Positions 16,701 to 23,614 of a stretch of 36,964 bases of DNA are shown here, piece after piece. Each line of letters starts with the position of its first letter. The stretch's first letter is position 1. A model generated the notes under the pieces. That model ran no database searches, had not been told where the DNA came from, and saw only the letters and a program-made list of their open reading frames with translations. Made by a program: the position numbers and the translations under genes. The DNA is from Bacteroidales bacterium UBA4231 (GTDB lineage Bacteria; Bacteroidota; Bacteroidia; Bacteroidales; UBA932): NCBI GenBank assembly GCA_002396335.1, contig DGXN01000026.1, positions 1-36,964 of the forward strand. The letters run 5' to 3'.

Positions 16701-17432
16701 CCAGCGGCCGCTGTAACGCACCCTGGCGCTCTCGTCCGCCTTGCCGCTCTTGGTGGTGACAAGAATGACACCGTAAGCGGCGCGGGCACCGTAAACGGCT
16801 GCGGAGGACGCATCCTTGATGACGGAGATGGATGCAACATCCTGGGGATTGATGCGGTTGAGGCTGCCCTCGACGCCGTCGATAAGGACCAGCGGATCAC
16901 CGCCGTTGATGGAGGTGTAACCACGGATGTTGAGGGAACCGGTAGAACCGGGATTACCACTGGACGTGGTGATGTTCAGGCCCGGAACCGATCCCTGCAG
17001 CATGGTGGACAGATTATGGGCGGTACGGTTTTCCAGCTGGGAACTCTCCACGGCAGTCACGGCGCCGGTGAGATTCACTTTTTTCTGAACGCCGTAACCG
17101 ACCACCACTGTCTCTTCCAACATCATGTTGTCCTCCTGGAGGACTACATTCACGCGGCTCTGGGACGCGGGGACGTTTACCTGAGTGGTTACATAACCCA
17201 GGCAGGATACCTCGAAGGCAACCTGCCGGTCATCCACACGGATGGAGAAGGCACCGTCCGCTCCGGTCACTGCGGCATTGTTGGTACCGGGGACCATGAC
17301 GACAGCGCCCACCACCGGTGCGCCGCCCGTATCCTGGACGACGCCCGTGACAACCCGGTTCTGGGCATTCAGGGACCAGAGGGCTCCCAAGGCCAAAACC
17401 AGGGAAACAGCAATTCGTTTAATCTGTCTCAT
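13710..17432 (-). CDS. SusC/RagA TonB-dependent transporter with C-terminal OmpA domain
   Basis: Outer-membrane TonB-linked importer, 1240 residues. Order: signal peptide ending at SLNAQ; carboxypeptidase-D-like domain (about 25-100); plug with ETVVVGYGVQKK and the SusC signature IKDASSAAVYGARAAYGVILVTT; and a 22-strand barrel. The normal barrel C-terminus (FMVGVDITFGG) is reached near residue 1082. The frame then continues: a Val/Glu/Lys-rich linker (about 1083-1132, VVREVIKEKIVEVPVEKVVE) and an OmpA-like peptidoglycan-binding domain (about 1133-1240). In that domain Asp1180 (GYAD) and Arg1196 (RGRAESV), the pair that binds diaminopimelate in OmpA, are both present. Ordinary SusC proteins stop at the barrel. 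The barrel C-terminus faces the periplasm, so the added domain could reach peptidoglycan. It follows a phosphoesterase gene by 13 nt and precedes susD. Confidence 0.95.
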   Translation of the reverse strand: MRQIKRIAVSLVLALGALWSLNAQNRVVTGVVQDTGGAPVVGAVVMVPGTNNAAVTGADGAFSIRVDDRQVAFEVSCLGYVTTQVNVPASQSRVNVVLQEDNMMLEETVVVGYGVQKKVNLTGAVTAVESSQLENRTAHNLSTMLQGSVPGLNITTSSGNPGSTGSLNIRGYTSINGGDPLVLIDGVEGSLNRINPQDVASISVIKDASSAAVYGARAAYGVILVTTKSGKADESARVRYSGRWGVEMPTTSTDWETTGYWSVYTLNKFWYESKGSNYVNYTQEDMMELLSRINDKTENPERPWVVIKDGKYKYYANTDWWHELYNDVHPTTNHSVSVSGGSKDVKYYLSGQYDRQQGMVKVRPDVYQKYNLRAKIDARITPWASISNNTNFFVGTYDYPGIADIQDSFALGDRHAPACFPLQNPDGTWLYSVDALGYRVANGRHWAFASNNLNIQKRTDLTNTTELVLTPLKGLSLRANYTYRTYNNHDTHRRNVLTYSQYPGVTATYQNTGAFDNYMTESVQEYVRQTVNAYATYEHSFADAHNLKVMGGFNYDDYHYKRVYAKGYDLITSELSDLALISTDTRAPEVGGNQSAWRMSGFFGRLNYDYKGRYLFETSARYDGSSRFSAGHKWGFFPSVSVGWRISEEPFFAAIRPVVNNFKIRASYGTLGNQNVANFSYIRLVNFKTFAGYNFGDATMARYTYLDDPVASDKTWETSKQTNLGVDLAFFGNKLEFTGEAYIRDTDGMLTDGMDLPAVYGAGVPQMNAADLRTKGYELSLSWRDSFKLIGKDFEYFVKGSLSEFRSNITRFNNATKLLSNYYEGMELGEIWGFHVDGLFASDEEAHEYTTAVDQSYFNANLNGGWKAGDLKYADLDGDGVVGIGKNTLAEHGDQIYLGNSLPRLHYGFQLGFSWAGFDVSAFFEGTGNHYWYPSRYNFDFWGPYSLGYPTFLAKNFLDNCWSEETPNAYFPRPRSNVASNGGGELGRVNDRYIQNIRYLRFKNLTVGYNLPKKLLNKIGFEQIRVYVSGENIAYWSPITKVTDHLDPESCFDRDGNPTSDLNNTSYPWQKTFMVGVDITFGGKAGKSKTASAQPSTLAPEVREVVREVIKEKIVEVPVEKVVEVEKVVNNNLQGEYTDDLYFVIGKTEIRPEEALKLGRICQIMDENPQAVITITGYADSNTGSAGRNSELSRGRAESVVRMLKNAGISESRIRYSSVGSDKDASASAESNRVAVCIVK

Positions 17433-17445
17433 AGTTTATATTGGA

Positions 17446-19434
17446 TTAGTGTTTATAAGTCTCTGTATCAAAAGCTTTAGGACGCTTCATGGATTCCGTG
17501 TACACGTTCCCAAAACGGTCCGTCACCTTGATTTCCAGGGTAGAAGAGGCCGACGATGCCTTCACCTTGAAGGTATGGGCGTTCGTGGTCGTCGCGAATG
17601 TGGCTTTGGAGTTCTTGTTGATGCGTTTGGCCGTATAGGCAATCAGGTGGAGCGGATCCGGAACGGTCACCTGGGAGGACGCAAGGACCGACCCGTTTTC
17701 CGTCACTTCCAGCTTCCAGGAAGGATCCCAGTTCCAGACATTGACATACACTTCGTTTGTTGCATCCGGCGTTGCCCAAAGACCGGGCTTGAAGTCGGCC
17801 TTATAGGTTTCATTGGTAGCCGAAGGAATGTACTTGTCGGCTGTAATGAGGGTGTTGTTCCGGTCATAGGTGCGGAACTGTTCCGACACGCTGCTTCCCG
17901 TAGCCTTGTACTGCCACTGGAAGTCTGTCCCGTTCACTTTCAGGACGGTATATCCGCCGGGAGAACCGTCCTGGCCGATGTGCACACCGGGCGTCTCCTG
18001 CGCACTCCACCACCAGGTTCCGCAAATGGACCCTGCATTGTGTTCGAAGATGTGGTTTGTGGATGTCTTGTCCACATTGTAGATGGTATGCGTATGGGCG
18101 GTGTATACATGCACCTTGGGATACTTGCTCAACAGGGCGGTCAGTTTGGAAGCCCCGTCCATCCTGACGGAACCGCTGGGATTGTACATGGGAATATGCA
18201 TGGAGACCACCAGAGGCGTAGACGTGGGCACAAAGGCCAGGTCTTTCTGGAGCCAGTCAATCTGCTGGTCCACCAGATGGTCTTTATAAGTACGGACATA
18301 GCAGGGATTTCCCTTTTCATCCGTCGTGGCCTCCTTATTGGTACACTCCACGTCGTCCAGCACCACATAATGCACTTTTCCCACATTAAAGGAATAATAC
18401 GTGGGCGCAACGACCTTCTTATACTCTTCCACGGTATTGTAGTCCCCTATCTGGTACATGCTGTGGTCATGGTTGCCGATGGTCTGGTAGATTGTCAGAC
18501 CGGTGATGGTCTGGGCGTCGGCCAGATATTCCCTGTAACCGTAATTATTGACTTCCCAGTACAAGTCCCAGGTCATGTCGCCCAGGGTGAGGCCGTACAT
18601 GGGACCGCTCAACGTCTGCGTATAAGCGTTGATGTCATTGACAAAAGCCTTGAACTGGTTGCGGTCATTGGTGCGGTTCGCGAGGTGGATGTCTCCCAGC
18701 ATGAGCATGGTATGGTTCTCCTGCCCGGAGACTTTCTTGAGCTGGAAATCCACTCTTTCGGGAACGTTGGACGGCTGTTCCAGCTGGCTGTGGATAACGG
18801 GCAGGATGCCGCTTCTCAGGGGCTCATAGCCGGAAGGGACGCTCACGAACACGTATTTGTGGTATTTGGCCGACGCGAGCTGGTACACGCCGTCCTTGTC
18901 TGTCTTCACCACCTGCACGCCGTCGGAGACCACCACATCCGGAACCCCCTCCCCGTCGCAGATTACCTTGCCGTATACCGTACTCCCGGCGGCCGGTTTC
19001 AAGCCCTCTTCTTCCTTGGCTTTCACCACGACCTGCATCTGACCCATCTTTTTGGACGTGGTTCCGCGGCGGATATTCACCGTATAAGTCCCGTTGCCGA
19101 AGGACTGGTCCCAAAGCCCGGAGATATTCACATCAAAAAAGGTGGAGGTGATATTCTGTATGGCGCAAGGGGAAAGATTGCCGAGGACAATCTGATCTCC
19201 CTGCTGGGGCGCCTTGGAAAACTGCACCCGGAAAGAAATGGTGGGAGCGCCGTATTCTATCTCCATCTTTTCCGGGACGTCAAACTGGACACTCTCAAGG
19301 AGACTCCCGCCTGCAGACGGATTATCTTCCTTCCCGCTGCAGCCTGCCACGAAGAGCCCAATAGCACAAATAACTGATAGATAATAAAGTACAGAAAAAT
19401 GACTGTCGTTCATAAGTCTAGTTCGGTTTTTCAA
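17446..19434 (-). CDS. Calcineurin-like metallophosphoesterase lipoprotein
   Basis: Probable surface or periplasmic phosphoesterase and first gene of the SusCD operon. Residues are counted from the TTG at 19434. Lipobox VAGC is at Cys32; a beta-sandwich region and a CNA-like domain (about 150-230) come next. The metallophosphoesterase core has all metal motifs: GDIH (Asp248, His250), GDMTWD (Asp286), GNHD (Asn321, His322), SMHIP (His413) and AHTHT (His447, His449). A MetallophosC-type C-terminal domain follows. The TTG gives a positively charged signal-peptide start (KNRTR); the ATG at 19413 gives MNDSHFSVL with no such charge. The choice is uncertain. The domain plan resembles the fusion protein at 20607. 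Phosphodiester or monoester substrate cannot be decided from sequence. Confidence 0.88.
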   Translation of the reverse strand: MKNRTRLMNDSHFSVLYYLSVICAIGLFVAGCSGKEDNPSAGGSLLESVQFDVPEKMEIEYGAPTISFRVQFSKAPQQGDQIVLGNLSPCAIQNITSTFFDVNISGLWDQSFGNGTYTVNIRRGTTSKKMGQMQVVVKAKEEEGLKPAAGSTVYGKVICDGEGVPDVVVSDGVQVVKTDKDGVYQLASAKYHKYVFVSVPSGYEPLRSGILPVIHSQLEQPSNVPERVDFQLKKVSGQENHTMLMLGDIHLANRTNDRNQFKAFVNDINAYTQTLSGPMYGLTLGDMTWDLYWEVNNYGYREYLADAQTITGLTIYQTIGNHDHSMYQIGDYNTVEEYKKVVAPTYYSFNVGKVHYVVLDDVECTNKEATTDEKGNPCYVRTYKDHLVDQQIDWLQKDLAFVPTSTPLVVSMHIPMYNPSGSVRMDGASKLTALLSKYPKVHVYTAHTHTIYNVDKTSTNHIFEHNAGSICGTWWWSAQETPGVHIGQDGSPGGYTVLKVNGTDFQWQYKATGSSVSEQFRTYDRNNTLITADKYIPSATNETYKADFKPGLWATPDATNEVYVNVWNWDPSWKLEVTENGSVLASSQVTVPDPLHLIAYTAKRINKNSKATFATTTNAHTFKVKASSASSTLEIKVTDRFGNVYTESMKRPKAFDTETYKH

Positions 19435-19469
19435 GGTAAAATTATGAATTTTTTAATAAAAACGGAAGG

Positions 19470-19477
19470 CAAAAGTA
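19470..19477 (-). promoter_or_regulatory. Candidate -7 element of the SusCD operon promoter
   Basis: On the minus strand TACTTTTG fits TAnnTTTG, about 36 bp before the TTG at 19434 and 57 bp before the ATG at 19413. No good TTTG -33 element is seen at 19 bp, which would suit a regulated promoter. It lies back to back with a plus-strand -7 element at 19488. Confidence 0.5.
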
Positions 19478-19487
19478 ATTTTTTTAT

Positions 19488-19495
19488 TATCTTTG
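19488..19495 (+). promoter_or_regulatory. Candidate -7 element of the SGNH esterase / GDPD promoter
   Basis: TATCTTTG is an exact match to TAnnTTTG, 23 bp before the ATG at 19519. This leaves a leader of about 15-20 nt and argues for the ATG at 19519 rather than the longer frame from 19399. No clear -33 TTTG is present. Confidence 0.55.
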
Positions 19496-19518
19496 ATTCG
19501 ACAAGCTTATATATCGCT

Positions 19519-20595
19519 ATGTTTAAACGGGACTTTTTCATTATTCTGCTGGCGCTCATCAGTTCTTACTGCCTTCAGGCACAGGAGATTGTCTACACGG
19601 AAGCCTCTTCCCTTACCCTTACCGGAAAACTGTTCCCGGACACGCCCAATCCCTATCACCGGGTAGATACGGTGAAGTACAAAGGCTTCACCCGGTCGGA
19701 AAACCGCCAGGTCAGGGAGTCTTCCGGCATTGCCGTCGCATTCTCCACGGACAGCCCCATCATCAAGGTGAAGACGGTTTTCGGAGAGAAGGAAACGCCC
19801 GTGAACACCATGGGAATCAGCGCCTATGGCTATGACCTGTACATCCGGAAAGACGGCCGATGGCTGTGGGCCGGAGCCGCCGCCCAGAACAAGCAGGTGT
19901 CAGAAGTAACCGTCGTGCAGGCAATGGACGCGGGAGAAAAGGAATGCCTGCTGTACCTTCCTCTCCTCAGCGAAGAACTTTCCATCCAGATCGGCATACA
20001 GGAAGGCTGCCATTTGCGTGCACTCCCCAACCCTTTCCGGCACCGGATCGGCATCTTCGGATCCAGCTTCACCCACGGAATCAGCACCTCCCGGAGCGGC
20101 ATGACCTACCCCGCCCAATTCTCCCGAAGCACCGGCATCCAACTGCTGAGCCTGGGATGCAGCGGCAACTGCAAAATGCAGCCCTATTTTGCCGACGCCC
20201 TCATGGATGCTCCCGTGGACGGTTTTGTTTTTGATACATTTTCCAATCCTAACGAAGCCCAGATCCGTGAACGGCTGTTCCCCTTCATCGAAAAAATGAC
20301 CGGGGCCCATCCCGGAAAACCCCTGATTTTCCAGCGGACCATCTACAGGGAAAACCGCAATTTCAACACGGCATCGGCCCAAAAAGAGGAATCCCGCATC
20401 GCGCTCGTGGATTCCCTGATGGCCGTCGCCTGCGCCCGGTATCCGGATGTCTATTATATTTACCCGGATGCCGGCGCCCCGGACCACGAGACGTCCGTTG
20501 ACGGAATCCATCCTTCCAATCACGGATACAGCCTCTGGGCCAAATCCATCGAAAAAGCCATCCTGGCCATCCTTCACAAATACGGAATCCAGTAA
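19519..20595 (+). CDS. Secreted SGNH/GDSL esterase with GxDLY N-terminal domain
   Basis: Likely exported carboxyl-ester hydrolase, 358 residues from the ATG at 19519, with a signal peptide ending near YCLQAQ. The N-terminal beta domain carries the GxDLY motif (GYDLY, residues 104-108), which accompanies Lipase_GDSL_3-type catalytic domains. The SGNH domain shows block I GSSFTHG (Ser183 the likely nucleophile), a Gly block SLGCSGN, an Asn in FSNPNE, and block V DGIHPSNHGY (Asp328, His331). Family members include acetyl esterases acting on decorated polymers, so removal of acyl, acetyl or alanyl esters is a fair guess but not shown. It is divergent from the SusCD operon and 11 nt upstream of the phosphoesterase-GDPD fusion, so those two form an operon. 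Confidence 0.88.
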   Translation: MFKRDFFIILLALISSYCLQAQEIVYTEASSLTLTGKLFPDTPNPYHRVDTVKYKGFTRSENRQVRESSGIAVAFSTDSPIIKVKTVFGEKETPVNTMGISAYGYDLYIRKDGRWLWAGAAAQNKQVSEVTVVQAMDAGEKECLLYLPLLSEELSIQIGIQEGCHLRALPNPFRHRIGIFGSSFTHGISTSRSGMTYPAQFSRSTGIQLLSLGCSGNCKMQPYFADALMDAPVDGFVFDTFSNPNEAQIRERLFPFIEKMTGAHPGKPLIFQRTIYRENRNFNTASAQKEESRIALVDSLMAVACARYPDVYYIYPDAGAPDHETSVDGIHPSNHGYSLWAKSIEKAILAILHKYGIQ

Positions 20596-20606
20596 TAAAC
20601 CAAACT

Positions 20607-22871
20607 ATGAAAAATACGTTCCTGGCCATTCTCACGGCCTGTTTGATTGTCCTGCCCGCCCAGGCAAGGAAAGTACGCGGAAACGTTTCCTCGGAAGGAA
20701 AAGCGCTCCCTGGCGTCATCGTATCGGACGGATACCGCTTCACCTCCACCAAAGCCGACGGAAGTTTCACCCTCAACACCCACAAGGATGCCCGTTTCGT
20801 ATTTGTCATCACCCCTTCGGGCTATGTGGCCGACTTTTCCTCCGGCACTCCGCAGTTCTACCTGCCCCTCAAAGGAACGAAGGCTTTTGATTTCCGCCTG
20901 AACAAACTCTCCGACAATGAAGACTATACCCTGTTCTCAGTTTCCGACCCTCAGATGCAGAACAAAAAGCATCTGGCGCGTTTTATGGGGCGTCCGCTGG
21001 GAGACCTCAGGGGCATGGCCAAAAAGTACGCCGCAGAGCGCCAGACTATCGGCATCGCCCTCGGAGACATTGCCTGGAACAAACTCTGGGTCTATGAACC
21101 GTACAAGAAAGCCATGGCCTCGACCGGCATTCCCTTCTACGCCGTCATCGGCAACCATGATTTCATCCAGAACCGGGACGGAATTGCCGCCGGAGAAGGG
21201 TATGAGGAGGCTTTCGGCCCGTACAACTATGCTTTCTGGCTGGGGAAAGACCTGGTGATCGGCCTGAACAGTATCCTGTTCAAAGGGAACGGAACCGACG
21301 ATCCGGAAAAGAGTTCCAACAATTACCAGGAGGGCTATTCCGAAGAGACCCTGGGATTCGTGGCCGGCCTGCTGCAGTTTATTCCCAAGGGGACGCACAT
21401 CTTCGTCGCCCAACACAGCCCCATCCGTTTTGTCCATGAGATGAAGAGCAACGACATCGTGAATGCCCGGCGCTTGCTGGACCTGCTGGAAGGATACACC
21501 GTGGACATTCTCTCCGGCCACACGCACATCATGAACAAACTGCGCATCAACGACCATGTGACAGACAACAACGCCGCAGCCATCGGGGGCGCCTGGTGGG
21601 CCACCGACTGGTGCCGGGACGGCTCTCCCCGTGGATACGAGATCATTACCCGTGTCGGGGAAAACCGCAGCTGGCGCTGGCACAACCTGGATTATCCGGA
21701 CGACTTCCAGGTGGAATTCATAGAGATGGACAAAGCCTGGCGGCATCCCAACAGCGTCCTGGCCAACGCCTGGGGGGCCGACGGGAACTGGACCTGCACC
21801 TGGACGCAGGACGGCGTGGAAATGGGCTCTCTGGAACGTCAAAGCGACTTTTCCACCAGCTACGGACAGGAAATCCTGGCGGTATACAAAGGCGACTTCT
21901 CCAAGATTCCGGGCTACAAACGCCCCATTGCAGAGCAGCATTACTTTATCGCCACGCCCTCACAGTATGCTTCCGAGGTAACGATGACGGTTTCAGCCCC
22001 GGACGGCCGCACTTGGACCCATACCTTCGACCTCAGGGGCAGCTACATCGACCTGCAGGCCCACAGGGGCGGCGCCGGCCTGATGCCGGAAAACACGCTG
22101 TCGGCCATGAAAAACGCCATGGACCTGCATGTGAACACCCTGGAATTCGACCTCCAGCTGTCGGCCGACAAAAAGGTGGTCGTTTCCCATGACAATTACT
22201 TCCATCCCCGGTATTCCATGCGTCCCGACAGTACGCTCATCCAAAAAGAAGACCCCAAGGAGTACCTGTACACCATGCCGTATGACAGCATCGCGAAATA
22301 CGACGTCGGCCTGCGTTTCGTGGACCGCTGGCCCGAACAAAAAAAGGTCTCCGAACACAAGCCCCTGGCTTCCGACCTGATTGATTTCACGGAAAACTAC
22401 GCCCGGGACAACCACCTCTCCCCTTTCCGTTACAATATCGAAATCAAATCCCGCAAAGGCAAGGGCGAAGGGAATCTTTGGCCTTCTTACGAGGAATTCT
22501 GCGACACCTGCATTCCCCTGCTCCTTTCAAAGAACCTGGGAGACCGTCTGGTGGTGCAGAGTTTCGACATCCGCGCGCTGGAATACATCCATGCGCATTA
22601 TCCGCAGGTGCAGCTGTCCTTCCTCACCGACCAGGAGCCGGAAATTGCCGACATTCTCGCTTCCCTGAGTTTCCTTCCCCGCTGGTGGTCGCCCCACTTC
22701 AGCCAGGTGACCCGTGAGAATGTCGCCTACTGCCATGCCCTGGGCATCAAAGTCGTGCCATGGACGGTAGACGAAGAAGATGACATCGCCCGCATGGTTT
22801 CCTGCGGAGTCGATGCCATCATCTCCAATTATCCGGACCGGCTCATTCAAGTGGTCCGGAAATACAATTAA
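20607..22871 (+). CDS. Fusion: calcineurin-like phosphoesterase + glycerophosphodiester phosphodiesterase
   Basis: Exported two-enzyme protein of 754 residues with a signal peptide ending near PAQA (20). Order: CNA-like domain (about 21-100), metallophosphoesterase (about 106-310), MetallophosC-like domain (about 330-475), GDPD barrel (about 482-752). The first enzyme has DPQ (Asp114, Gln116), GDIAW (Asp154), GNHD (182-185), AQH (His270) and GHTH (304-307). The GDPD part has HRG (486-488), PENT (495-498), LEFD (Glu513, Asp515), SHD (527-529), EIKS (Lys614) and PWTVDEE (from 718). All catalytic and metal positions expected of each family are present, so both halves look active. GDPD (GlpQ/UgpQ type) releases glycerol-3-phosphate from glycerophosphodiesters. 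The stop overlaps the convergent glpF stop by 4 nt. The natural substrate is unknown. Confidence 0.92.
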   Translation: MKNTFLAILTACLIVLPAQARKVRGNVSSEGKALPGVIVSDGYRFTSTKADGSFTLNTHKDARFVFVITPSGYVADFSSGTPQFYLPLKGTKAFDFRLNKLSDNEDYTLFSVSDPQMQNKKHLARFMGRPLGDLRGMAKKYAAERQTIGIALGDIAWNKLWVYEPYKKAMASTGIPFYAVIGNHDFIQNRDGIAAGEGYEEAFGPYNYAFWLGKDLVIGLNSILFKGNGTDDPEKSSNNYQEGYSEETLGFVAGLLQFIPKGTHIFVAQHSPIRFVHEMKSNDIVNARRLLDLLEGYTVDILSGHTHIMNKLRINDHVTDNNAAAIGGAWWATDWCRDGSPRGYEIITRVGENRSWRWHNLDYPDDFQVEFIEMDKAWRHPNSVLANAWGADGNWTCTWTQDGVEMGSLERQSDFSTSYGQEILAVYKGDFSKIPGYKRPIAEQHYFIATPSQYASEVTMTVSAPDGRTWTHTFDLRGSYIDLQAHRGGAGLMPENTLSAMKNAMDLHVNTLEFDLQLSADKKVVVSHDNYFHPRYSMRPDSTLIQKEDPKEYLYTMPYDSIAKYDVGLRFVDRWPEQKKVSEHKPLASDLIDFTENYARDNHLSPFRYNIEIKSRKGKGEGNLWPSYEEFCDTCIPLLLSKNLGDRLVVQSFDIRALEYIHAHYPQVQLSFLTDQEPEIADILASLSFLPRWWSPHFSQVTRENVAYCHALGIKVVPWTVDEEDDIARMVSCGVDAIISNYPDRLIQVVRKYN

Positions 22872-23605
22872 AAGACCAGCACGTACAGACCGGCGGCGAG
22901 GGCGGCGCCCACGCAGGGGCCGGCGACGGGAATCCAGCTGTACCACCAGCCGCTGTCCCGCTTCCCTTCGATGGGAAGGACAGCGTGGGCGCAGCGGGGG
23001 CTCAGGTCACGGGCCGGGTTCAGGGCGTAACCGGTGGTTCCGCCAAGGGACATGCCGATACTCATGATCAGGCAGGTCACGGGCCAGGAGCCCAGGGAGC
23101 CGGTCGATGCGGCGACGCCGCCGATCTGGAAGGCGTTTCCGCTGAAGCCGAGAGCCAGGATCACGAAAACCAGCAGGCAGGTGGCGATGACCTCACAGAC
23201 GAAATTGCGCCAGGGATTGGCGATGGCCGGCATGGTGCAGAACGTGCCCAGGATGGTGTCGGGCTCGTCGGCCGTGGCTTTATAATGGTCTTTGTAGAAA
23301 ATCCAGACCAGTACGGCGCCAAGGAAACCGCCCAGCATCTGCGCCACGATATAACCGCAGACAGATGCCCAGGGGAATGTTCCGGCGATAGCAAGGCCCA
23401 GCGTGACAGCAGGGTTCAGGTGCGCGCCGGAAACAGGGCCGGCGATCAGCACGCCCATCATCACGGCAAGGCCCCAGCCCAGGGCGATCACCACCCAGCC
23501 GGCGCCTTTCGCCTTGGATTTATTCAGGGAGCAGGCGGCGCAGACACCGTCTCCCAGCAGGACCAGCACCAAGGTGCCGATGAATTCGAAAATATACTGT
23601 GTCAT
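22868..23605 (-). CDS. glpF: Glycerol facilitator (aquaglyceroporin)
   Basis: Inner-membrane channel for glycerol, 245 residues with six hydrophobic spans and two half-helices. Both NPA boxes are present: HLNPAVTLG (Asn64) and ALNPARDLSPR (Asn196). The Asp after the second box (NPARD) marks glycerol-conducting members rather than strict water channels. The ATG at 23605 (MTQYIFEFIGTL) is preferred to a TTG at 23614. The gene begins 9 nt after glpK, the usual pairing in which GlpK traps glycerol entering through GlpF. Confidence 0.94.
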   Translation of the reverse strand: MTQYIFEFIGTLVLVLLGDGVCAACSLNKSKAKGAGWVVIALGWGLAVMMGVLIAGPVSGAHLNPAVTLGLAIAGTFPWASVCGYIVAQMLGGFLGAVLVWIFYKDHYKATADEPDTILGTFCTMPAIANPWRNFVCEVIATCLLVFVILALGFSGNAFQIGGVAASTGSLGSWPVTCLIMSIGMSLGGTTGYALNPARDLSPRCAHAVLPIEGKRDSGWWYSWIPVAGPCVGAALAAGLYVLVF

Positions 23606-23614
23606 ACTAATCAA

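Noticed and set aside
11764..19377. Long plus-strand frames opposite susD, susC and the phosphoesterase (11764-13614, 14298-15707, 15756-17480, 17242-19377)
   Set aside because: They are shadows of strongly supported minus-strand genes and show no domains.
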